Part shown: piece after piece, positions 55,193-64,000 of the stretch
Numbering within the stretch: position 1 is the first letter of the stretch
Layout: each line of letters opens with the position of its first letter
DNA from: Casuarina equisetifolia
Taxonomy: Eukaryota; Streptophyta; Magnoliopsida; Fagales; Casuarinaceae
NCBI GenBank assembly: GCA_028551475.1
Contig: CM052360.1
Location: 27,102,682-27,166,681 of the forward strand
Length of the DNA: 64,000 bases
Direction: 5' to 3'
Translations under genes and position numbers: made by a program
The notes under the pieces: model-generated
Database searches by the model: none
Seen by the model: only the letters and a program-made list of their open reading frames with translations
Told to the model about the DNA's origin: nothing

Positions 55193-57078
55193 ATGTTCAA
55201 TTCATCCTTATTTTTTCTTATCAACGGCTTTCAAGGGTATGTTACCTTAGTCAATGGTTCCTTTTACTTAGCCAGTATCGTTGTTGTTCTCAATTCATTC
55301 ATTTTTATCTTTCTTTCCTCTTTGAAGTCAAAACACCAAAGAAAAAGCAAGTAAAGGCAACTCCCTCCAGGCCCAACTCCATGGCCAATAATGGGAAACC
55401 TACCTAAAATATAGAGGAATAAGCCAACATTTCGATGGATACATAGGGTTATGAAAGAACTTGACACAGAAATTGCTTGCATACGTCTAGGAGGTGTTCA
55501 TGTTATCTTAGTGACTTCGCTAGAACTTGCTTGAGAGTTCTTGAAGAAATGTGACGCAGGATTTGCATTAAGACCTATTACAATGGCCAATGAGTACCCT
55601 AGTCATGGATTCAAGTCTATGGCTCTTGCAACATGAGGAGACCAATGGAAGCAGATGAAAAAAATGGTGACTTCTAAGATAATTAACTTGAAAACACATT
55701 GATGGCTTTTCAATAAAAGGAATAAAGAAGTTGACAACCTTGTATGGTTCATTTATAATCATTGCAAGAACATATATAGTTCAACTATAGACATAAGACT
55801 TTTTACATGTTTCTATCATGGTAACATCATTAGAAAGTTGTTGTTTAATAATAGATACATTGGTAAAGGAAGCATAAATAGGGGGCCTAGAATTGAAGAG
55901 GTTGAACATGTTGAATCACTTATCATCATACTTGTTCATCTTTATTCCTTCGTAATGTCTGATTACTTCCCTTGTTTAAGACCATTTAAGCTAGATGGTC
56001 ATGAGGAAATTGTGAGTGAGGCTACAAGGATTGTTACTGGATATGTAGATCCGATTGTCGATGAGAGACTACAATAGTGGAAAGAAAGGAAGAGGAAGGA
56101 AGTTAAGGACTTGCTTGACACCCTTATTTTGGCAAAGGATTCGAATGGAGAACCAATTCTACCAATAGAACATATCAAAGCTGAAGTCACGGTTAGACAA
56201 AAAAAATTAAAATTTCAATATATCATTAGTATAAAATTTTATTTTTTCCTTTATATTCAAACTCCATTAAAGTTTAAGACATATTAAAAATTTGCTTTGA
56301 TGATGGATAGATCTGAGTGTCATTTGTGAGAGATAGAAAACCATGACTATATATATACCTTGGATAAATTTAGCTTGATTGAGTAGTCACCATGAATTGC
56401 AAAAGTATTCCAAATTCCAAATTTTCAAATTCTTTTGACTCGAAAAATTCAATTGTATTGTTTCCAAGTTTAAGTAGTAAATGTTTTTTTTTCCTTTTTT
56501 ACTTGCCTAGCTCAACAATAATGTTATAGAATCAATGATTACAAATTAAATTCATTCTTCTTTGGTGTTTGGTGTGATAAGTTTAGACACTAAGGTCAGA
56601 CCATGGTCTCATATTGTACCTTATTGTGTGCTCCTTTGTTGGCAATTCTATAATCTGATCTTGCATATTAATTATTATTGGTGCATGAACTAATGCTTGC
56701 AACGGTATATAACCCTTCCAACTTTGTAAAGTGGTCATTATTTGAGATGCTTAACCAGTCGAAAATCCTCCAAAAGGCTATAGAAGAAATCGATGGGGTG
56801 GTAGGAAAGGAGAGATGGGTTCAAGAATCTAATGTACCATAGCTCAACTATGTTAAAGCTTGTTTAAGGGAAGATTTTCAACTCCACCCAGTTGCACTGT
56901 TTAACATTCTCCATGTTGCGATGTAAGATATAACTGTCACTGGCTATTTAATCCTAGAAGGAAGTCATGTCATCTTAAGCTAATACAAGCTTGGTTGCAA
57001 CCCTCAAGTTTGGAAAAAGTCATTAAGGTTCAAACCTTATCGACATTTGAATAGGTCATTGGCTGATCAAAAGGTGGA
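55193..57078 (+). pseudogene. CYP79-family P450 pseudogene 4 (heavily decayed)
   Basis: Exon 1 is 55193-56191, exon 2 starts about 56697, and the end is truncated at 57078. Readable CYP79 text includes an N-terminal MFNSSLFFLINGF leader, [79 protein letters not shown], then in exon 2 [32 protein letters not shown] and NYVKACLREDFQLHPVALFN. Stops occur in both exons (for example near 55353, 55517, 55635, 55702, 56840 and 56925). The splice acceptor reads gtgcat instead of gtgcag. The intron has grown to about 500 bp. Sequence is lost after FKPYRHLNRSLADQKVE, so the heme loop is missing. It is the most diverged copy, rich in C-to-T/G-to-A changes. Confidence 0.94.
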
Positions 57079-57235
57079 AACAATTAGGGTTAGCCTGGTC
57101 TGGCTCTCATTAGGTTTAGCCTAGTCAGACACGTTAAGGTCAACTCGGTCCGGCTCATTCGGGTCAACAGTCAACCTGACCCAATCAATGGTTAAAAAGT
57201 CAAAAGTTAACCAAGTTGACTAGAGTGTTTGTAGT
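57079..57235. repeat. Short degenerate tandem repeat truncating CYP79 pseudogene 4
   Basis: GC-richer than its surroundings. Repeated blocks read ggttagcctggtctggctc, ggtttagcctagtcagacac, ggtcaactcggtccggctc and gggtcaacagtcaacctgac, with a period of about 36 bp. The next 560 bp (57236-57796) are AT-rich with no recognised feature. The block replaces the CYP79 heme-binding end. Confidence 0.65.
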
Positions 57236-57796
57236 AGTGCATGAGAGCACGTGAAGGGTACAAATTGAACACAATTTGAACCAGTGTGTGTATTTTTTAA
57301 TATGGAACATTCTGATATGTTATTTTATATGTTTTGAGCATATGATTAATCAATTTTTGATTATTTAAAGTTTTAAGCATGTGAGTTGCAATGTTGTTTT
57401 AATTCTAACATGCCTCAATGATGACCAAACATGTTGTTTGTTGTGATATCATGTTGTTTCAATATTATATTTGGTTTCAACATATAATTAGTATGCTACT
57501 ATGATACATTTAGATATAACATGTATTTAGTTAATTGTTTTATAGTGTTGATATATATTATTCTAATGAATACATAAAGTATGTCCCTTAGTATGAAAAT
57601 AATCCAATTAGGTTGTGACCACAAAAGTGACAGAGTTTAATTGTGTTCAAAAGATTTTCTCTCATGTGAATGAGAGATGTCTCTAGTTTTAATGTATAGT
57701 TATACTGCTAAAGGAGGTGATTATATATTAGAACATAAAGGGTAGCATTGTTACAAATGCGTGAACTTAGACTGATTGGATTAGTTTATACACCCA

Positions 57797-59790
57797 AAAT
57801 TTTCATCTTTTCTATAAGTTTGTTTCTATTGCAAGAAGTTAAAGATAATATCATAATAACCAATGATTTTGAGTAGGAGCAATTCAGCAGGTTTAACTCT
57901 TTGAAAGAGTAGTATGTGTAAACCTAAAAGATAAATAGTATATCTAATTTCTTTTCCTTCATCCACCTTATTTTTCTATTCATCTAATATTTAATCTACT
58001 TTATGTTCTATTCTTAAATATTCACTACTTTCTCTCTTCATATTTTATTGTTGTTAATCCAATATTTTTTCCCTCAATTAGATTTCAATTGGGCATCTTC
58101 TTTTGATCCCTAGAAATTATATGACATTACTTCTACATTCAATGCCACATATTTTCAGTACTTGCCCCTTTTCTTCCATATCCATTTAAGAAAATCAAAA
58201 TATGAAAGCATTCAAAGTTTGAAATTACTTTATAAGATGATTACTGTTTATCATTAATTATAAAGGCTAGTCTTAAGGGATTTTTTTTTTCACTTGAAGA
58301 GAGACCCAGTCCTATTAACTTTGCAAATGAGGAAAAAGGAAGCAGTAATCAAGATGACAAGGAAAAATAACTTGGCAAAATTTTGGTTGATAATGACATC
58401 CCATAATATTCATCCAATGGTCCTATGACTTCAACATCGGAATCATGATGGACTGCGGTTTCCCGTCTACAAATTAAAACCGCTAATTTGAAAGATCCTC
58501 GTTTCGTTTGCCCTTGGGACTTACGTGATTCATCTATTCGGCTCACTTTTGAAAACCATAATTTTCTCGTGCTATGAGAAGGATGAAGGATAATTGTGAC
58601 TACAACGTGAAGTTCTAAATACATGGAAAAATCCCTTTGTTTCTATCTTTCCTAGTATTCTAAGACGTCGGCGAATAAATTTCAGCCACTAACGTTGTCG
58701 TGGACACCCCCGAAACCTTGAACGGATCACTTCTGTCGGGGTCCCTAGACCATTTTTGTCAAAATCTGATGGAAATTCCGTCCACGCACTTCAGAAAAGA
58801 CGTGGGAATATAATCTCGTTGCTTTCCCGAAGACACTCATATTTATAACAGTAGCTTGGTAAGATATGTGGTCGTGGTTAATGCATATTTCCACTCAATG
58901 CCGTTGTCATATTGCCTCATGTCAGACCCGCCATCATCTAGCAGCCTAATTAATCTGGGGCTTTGAGGATTAAAGCATCAGCCCTGTTTAGAAGTTGATT
59001 AGAATCTGCCAGAAGTAAAGGCATGTAATACGCAGTTGGAAGAAAAAGATGTTGATTTCAAGGCGAATCTTTGGGCCCTATATTTGATTTTTCCTTTACC
59101 CAATTCATGCATCTAAGACATGGATACATAAAGTTAAACATTTGAAGGCTTTCAACTTTCATCTTTTTTATAAATTTCATAATAGCTATAATGTTATAGT
59201 ATACCCTTATGATTCTACACAATAATTTTTTATTAATAAAAACTTACATTTCTTTCCAAAAATATATATATATATATATATATATGAATATTTCACACTC
59301 TTGCACTCCTCGACTAAAAAGTACAAATGCATCCCTTAATCTAAGAATACATTTGATCAAATTAATATATTCATATCTTGTCAATAGTCTGTGTTAGGAA
59401 TTTAGAATAAAAATTAGTAAAGCTAGATTAATCTATGTTAAGTATATCTTGGATTTCAGGTATACTTTAAAAATATTTTGAGATTATTTTCCTTTGTATT
59501 GTATGTATTCTTAATGAATCTAGTTATGATTTCCTTCTATGTTAGCTTAAAAAAAAAAACTCCATAAGAAAACATAGTGTGGAGAAGAAGATTGCATCTC
59601 ATAAGGGTGGCAACCTATGCCTCATGTGAGTGATAGCCTAAGGACATTGCTTGTGAGTATTGCAAATAACACCTTTACATTCTCTTTAAAAAATAAGAGA
59701 AAAAAGGACTAGTAGCTACAACAATGACAATGAATGTAGGATATTGTATTCATTTGAATCATCTTAAATCCTATGTTACTTATGTGTTTA
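57797..59790 (+). repeat. ~1.95 kb near-identical duplication, copy 2
   Basis: Partner of 29875-31798. The order is ttaaagataatatcataata, attcagcaggtttaactctt, ggctcacttttgaaaacc, spacer repeat R (58660-59060), a retroposon 3' end, a TA tract at 59262-59284 and the final ttacttatgtgttta. It retains ~78 bp lost from copy 1. The short ORFs inside (58349-58624 and 59209-59397) are not conserved genes. Confidence 0.93.
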
Positions 59791-60351
59791 TGGTTTGATT
59801 TATTCTTCAATGTACTTATGCAACAGATTTTTCTTTTCTTTTCTTTTTTTCTTTTTTGCAAGAATTGGTATCTGTTGAGCATTTATTTCCCACTAGTTAC
59901 TGGTTGCAGTGGATAACTTGAGTCTTTATTTAATTGCAAGAATCTTGTCACCCACTGTCTTGCCTCTTATAGCATCTTCTTAGTCTCGGTGGCTCTTTGG
60001 TCATTGAGAGTTGTGAAAGTTCCAGAGTCCTGCTTGAGTTTTGGCTATTAAACTCAAGACTTGTTGTTTCCAGAAAAGCCTCTTTTACCTTGACAACCTG
60101 ACAATATAGTTGATGAATGGAACATATATTGTATTATACAAGGATTTTTGTAAGCTACGACCATATGGGTTAAAAGAAAAATTGTGTTGCTCCAAAATGC
60201 GTAAGTGAAATTTGTAGGCCCTTAGTTTAGAGGCTTTAATTTCTCATAAGGAACTAGTTTAGTATAACTTACAAGTGTGGGTCAATGTACTTCAGCACTT
60301 GATACTCAAAAGATTACCCATATATGATCAATATCATCATTCACCAATGTT
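59791..60351. other. Unique-looking non-coding sequence
   Basis: No ORF or repeat partner was found. There is a run of ttcttttctt at about 59830-59860. Nothing recognised. Confidence 0.4.
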
Positions 60352-60356
60352 CTTTA

Positions 60357-60844
60357 TGTTGGGAGAATTCAACCAAGTCACATCAACCACAAAGGTATCG
60401 AACACATAAATATAATAATGCACACACCTAAACACAACAAATTTAAGATGTTCGGAATATCACAATGTCCTACATCTCTTATAGTCTCTTCTCATTAGAT
60501 TTTCTCATATATTCCTTTTCTTCAAATAGATATCTTATGGATTCTCTCATAAACTAGAATCCATGAGAAGGGCTTTCTTCAACAATTAACCCCTAATAGG
60601 GACTCTCTTAATTCGCCCACTAAGTTTCTCTATACTTTTCCTATTTATAGAAAAACCCTAAAGGAATCCTAAATGAATACCACTAGGAAAACCTACTTCC
60701 ACACAAGGATAAGAATCCTAACCTGATACTACTAGGAAACCCACTACATCTAGAAGATATTTCCTAGTTCCATAATTATATAGAGACCCTTGATTGTAAT
60801 AATAACCATACCCTTTAACCTAATTGTTCCACCAATCTTAACAA
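60357..60844 (-). repeat. Element F 3' LTR
   Basis: Aligned end to end with 62056-62540. Shared blocks include gagaattcaaccaagtc, cacaatgtcctac, ctgatactactaggaaaccc and aacctaattgttcca. Confidence 0.93.
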
Positions 60845-60924
60845 TCTCCCCCTTGGAACAATTTAGTGCAACATCCCTACACCATAGGAAAGTATAGAAA
60901 ATCTCTTCAAATTCTCAATTACAC

Positions 60925-61120
60925 AACCACAATCTTTGGAAAGAGAAAGATTGGAGAAACTCTTTTCAACTTCCATAACTATAGTCTTTGGATAGAGAAA
61001 GACTAAGGAAACTCTCTTTAACCACAATCTTTTGAAAAAGAAGATTGCAAAAAACTCTCTTTAACTTCTACAACCACAATCTTTTTGATAGAGAAAGATT
61101 GGACAAAACTCTCTTCAAAA
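60925..61120. repeat. About four tandem ~50-bp units inside element F
   Basis: Each unit contains (a)ccacaatcttt, a short gap, agaaagattg and aaactctctt. Within a unit caatctt and aagattg are inverted, so each could form a small hairpin. The units are diverged from one another. Confidence 0.8.
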
Positions 61121-61986
61121 CAAGCTCGCATCAACTGTGCCATCTTGCCTTTTCTTTAAAGCACGTCTCTCTTAGGTCATACCTCCTTAAACACTTCCAC
61201 TGTAGCCTTTTCTAGGTTACACCTCTCCTATGCCGTGTTTCTCTCCAAGCATCTACACATCATCATGGGCTTCTTCCATCTAAATGTATCCTTTATCATG
61301 AGGCCCTCAATAAAAGTAAAAATCATGGGACTTCCATAACAATTGAGATTACTCTTTGAAATCCCTAATGAAGAGTCCACCTCCTATCCAAAATTGTTGG
61401 TGCTTCCCCAAAATCATCCATTAGAGTCTTAATACACCTCATCTGAATGTCAATAAACTTGAAAATCCTAAACTTTTACTTCATCAATCACATCAACATA
61501 GGAGCATCACATTAACATAGGAGCATTACATGCTCCCTCTCAATCAACAATTCATCAACAACATCAACAAAGTGCTCCCCCTCAAACATCAATATCTCCA
61601 CCATTCTCTATCATCTAACGCCACAACTTGAGCCAAAGAAACACAATAACTATCACAAACAATATGATCAATCTAATCTTTAATCCAAAAACTTTAAAAA
61701 TATTGATCATCTCTAAAATGTCATGTTCTTCAACAAAAATATTCAATTTTGGCTTATAAATGCTCAAATATAGACAAAGAGACATAGATATGCACTTTGC
61801 AAACATCAATCCACAACTCCAATAACATATTCCAGTTAATCTACATCAATATTATCCAAAATCAAATCAGATTTAGGGAAAGAGAAAATCCCACCTCAAA
61901 ACACATTTATCTGCTTCTTCAATTGTGTTCATCATATTCAATTTATCATCTTTGGTCCCAATCTTCCATGGTCCATGCTCATCGCA

Positions 61987-62060
61987 CCACTTGTTAGGAA
62001 CCAAGCTTGTCTCCTATACCACTTGTTGGGATCCAAACCTGGCTTTAATACCACTTGTTA
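61987..62060 (-). repeat. Primer-site region of element F, triplicated with a 32-bp period
   Basis: ccacttgtta/g starts at 61987, 62019 and 62051, exactly 32 bp apart. The last copy is the true LTR/primer-site junction. On the - strand each reads AACAAGTGGT followed by a different continuation, and only the outermost has the TGGTATTAAAGCC match. Confidence 0.9.
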
Positions 62061-62540
62061 GGAGAATTCAACCAAGTCGCATCAACCACAAAGATATCGA
62101 ACACACAAATATAAGAACGTACACACCCAAACACAACAAATTTAAGAGGTTTGAAACATCACAATGTCCTACGTCCCCTGTAGTCTCTTCTCATTAGATT
62201 TTCTCATACATTCACTTTCTTCAAATAGGTATCTCATGGACTCTCATCAACTAGAATCCATGAGAGGGGCTCTCTTTAACAATTAACCCCCAATAAAGAC
62301 TTTCTCAACTCGCCTACTAGGTTTTTCTATATTTCTCCTATTTATAAAAAAACCCTAAAGGAATCTTAGTCAAATACCACTAGGAAAACCTACTTCCACA
62401 TAAGGATAAGAATCCTAACCTGATACTACTAGGAAACCCACTACATCTAGAAGATATTTTCTAGTTCTACAATTACATAGAGACCCCTGATTGTAATGAC
62501 AACCATATCCTTTAACCTAATTGTTCCATCAATCCTAACA
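62056..62540 (-). repeat. Element F 5' LTR
   Basis: Partner of 60357-60844. The internal ORFs at 61797-61997 and 61925-62197 cross its border and are chance frames. Confidence 0.93.
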
Positions 62541-62545
62541 CTTTG

Positions 62546-63558
62546 TGCCAACACAAGAATGAACGTCCATTTGTAAACATAGTAGCATCATAATTTCCTT
62601 CCATTTTCCTTTTCTCTCCGCCTTGGTTCTTCTAACATTGCACTTGCAATCCTCGTTATCCTGCCTCCATCTATACCCCTTGGCTTCATTCATACCACAT
62701 GCGAACCTCTTCCTTCTCCTCCTCTTCTTTTCGCCTTCCCATGCATCGAGTCTAAGCCCACTTCCTACACCGAATAGGCGAAGAAAGGCTTCACTAGGAT
62801 AAGTTTCCTATCTCTCTTTCTTGAATGCTTAATTTTGTGGAGCCCCTAACTTTGCTTTGATCCACCTTCTTGGGGCTTCCCAAACCATTGTACATCAATA
62901 TTGGCCACCTGTCCTTACATATTTTCTGAAAAAATGCAAGTCAAATATGTCTGATAAGTCTTATGTTTTCAAATAAAATATCAAAGTTCACTTGTTTCTT
63001 CATACTAGTTGGTTGATAACTGCAATTAAAAAACAAAATGTTAAAAATCAAATAAAGCCTTCCGTATAAAGTACGGGTTGGCAAAGGTTGGCCGTAAGAC
63101 TCAAACCACTCTATTTGCACCTCACAAACCTCTACAAATCTCGATAAGAACTAATCCCTCGCAAAGGAGGTTAAAAGGCAACTTGTTACGTGACTCGAAT
63201 TTGAATTAGGCAGATTCATATTGCCTTCAAAATATTGATTGGTGAAAATCTCATTTACTTTTAGAAGAATATGCAAATGTCAAATAGAAGATAATTTGTT
63301 TATTACGTGGAAGGATTTGATGGTACTTAAGGCTAGGATCATCTTTCCTTAGTTGTTATTTCCCTTTCTGTGTTTTTTCTTAATTGTATTTGTTTTGATT
63401 AAATTCTTTTTTCACATTTGGTGAAGCCTATTAAAAGTAGAGAAGAAGTTATCCAAATTGTTTGCTTTATATTTTTGTTTCTTTATTCTCTTGGTAAAAC
63501 AAGAGATTATGGCAAATATTGGACAACCATGTGCATAACACAACTCCACTTCAACAAT
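62546..63558. other. No gene recognised
   Basis: 62580-62880 is more C-rich on the + strand (cttctcctcctcttcttttc) and could be an old exon or leader. No frame gives a recognisable protein. 62900-63400 is AT-rich without a recognised feature. Confidence 0.35.
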
Positions 63559-63746
63559 AAGCCTAAAAAATTGAATCTCCATCCCTAATTCCAAGACCAG
63601 GTGAGTGCACAATTTCGTTTGTTGGCAAGTTGGGCCACAAGACACAAACCACTCTACTTGAGAGACAGCTCCCCTTCAACAGGAAGCCAAAAAAATGAGC
63701 CTCCATCCCTAATTCCAAGACCAAGTGAGTGCACAATTTCGTTTGT
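63559..63746. repeat. Direct repeat of ~63 bp with a 125-bp period
   Basis: The blocks 63559-63622 and 63684-63746 share ctccatccctaattccaaga and gtgagtgcacaatttcgttt. A - strand ORF (63412-63645) covers the left copy and has no recognised domain. Confidence 0.8.
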
Positions 63747-63754
63747 AATGATTA

Positions 63755-64000
63755 TTATGCAGAAGACAAACTAAATCTCGTAAGATGCACATGGTTTCTT
63801 GTCAAAACCATTGGAAACCCCCCGAACAAACATACCATTCCAAAAGAAACAGGAGCTGCTGCCAAAACTGGAGCTGCTGCCCCTGCCACCGCTGCCGCCA
63901 TTGGTGCAATTCCAAAAGAAACTGGAGCTGCTGCCAAAACGGGAGCTGCTGCCCACGCTGTGGCTGCTGCTGCTGCCCCCACTGCAGCTGCTGCTGCAGC
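63755..64000 (-). CDS. Possible 3' end of a gene running off the right edge (Ala-rich or Ser/Gly-rich)
   Basis: Two - strand frames are open here. One reads as Ala-rich repeats (AAAPVLAAAPVSFGIAPMAA) ending GGFPMVLTRNHVHLTRFSL. The other reads GSSSRFGSSSSFFWNCTNGG and ends NGFDKKPCASYEI. Neither has a recognisable domain, and the start is outside the window or absent. The sequence holds a 72-bp (24-codon) repeat, 63837-63908 and 63909-63980, keyed by attccaaaagaaac. The clear rise in GC content against its AT-rich surroundings suggests an exon. It could equally be an expanded GCT repeat with no gene. The frame cannot be decided here. Confidence 0.35.
   Translation of the reverse strand, partial: AAAAAAVGAAAAATAWAAAPVLAAAPVSFGIAPMAAAVAGAAAPVLAAAPVSFGMVCLFGGFPMVLTRNHVHLTRFSLSSA

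Larger units (their letters stand above)
60352..62545 (-). mobile_element. Non-autonomous LTR element F (SMART/TRIM-like)
   Basis: LTRs at 60357-60844 (488 bp) and 62056-62540 (485 bp) are flanked by cttta (60352-60356) and ctttg (62541-62545), a target duplication with one change. Both LTRs have TGTT...AACA ends. On the - strand a polypurine tract (AAGGGGGAGAT) abuts the left LTR and a primer site TGGTATTAAAGCC the right one. The 1.2-kb interior has no gag or pol. It must therefore depend on an autonomous partner. The - strand ORF at 61615-61809 has no recognised domain. Confidence 0.9.

Noticed and set aside
1..64000. CRISPR arrays, operons, bacterial regulatory sites, tRNA or rRNA genes
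   Set aside because: Nothing of the kind was seen. Spliced genes and plant LTR elements show nuclear plant DNA, and the repeats lack regular spacer structure.

Overview
This is a plant nuclear window, about 64 kb, with no sign of prokaryotic content. It is AT-rich, and its genes have GT-AG introns, TATA boxes and AATAAA signals. It is full of plant LTR retrotransposons. The look of the cytochrome P450 genes and repeats suggests a woody eudicot, possibly grapevine (Vitis) or a relative. That species guess comes from general familiarity and cannot be proved from the window alone.

The host-gene backbone is a decayed tandem array of CYP79-family cytochrome P450 genes, all on the + strand. One copy is intact (32336-34195, 551 aa, one phase-0 intron). 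One is intact except for a single in-frame TGA (25679-27540). Three are clear relics (11022-12578, 20067-20676, 55193-57078). CYP79 enzymes are ER-bound and convert an amino acid to its aldoxime, the entry step to cyanogenic glycosides, nitriles and defence volatiles. The substrate cannot be read from sequence. The duplicated unit is larger than the gene: promoter, 3' flank and intergenic spacer recur around most copies. A spacer repeat of unknown nature (called R here) occurs at least 12 times. A ~1.95 kb piece of spacer is present as two near-identical copies (29875-31798 and 57797-59790).

LTR retroelements, mostly on the - strand, fill the rest. Element A (4264-10779) is a Ty1/copia element split by an LTR fragment with a tRNA-Asp-type primer site. 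A truncated copia remnant lies at 18158-19400 (+). Element C (35387-43776) is a small non-autonomous LTR element carrying a host-like heavy-metal-associated (HMA/HIPP-like) sequence. Copia element B (37730-43386) has landed inside C's primer-binding site. Element E (44117-53462) is a degenerate Ty3/gypsy element with copia element D (44288-49465) nested near its 3' end. Element F (60352-62545) is a 2.2 kb SMART/TRIM-like element with no coding capacity.

Smaller features are LINE 3' ends, several tandem duplications, TA and TG microsatellites, and at the right edge a GCT-rich stretch with a 72-bp repeat that may be the end of a gene lying beyond the window. The only host gene with a complete reading frame is the CYP79 at 32336-34195. 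No tRNA, rRNA or CRISPR was seen.
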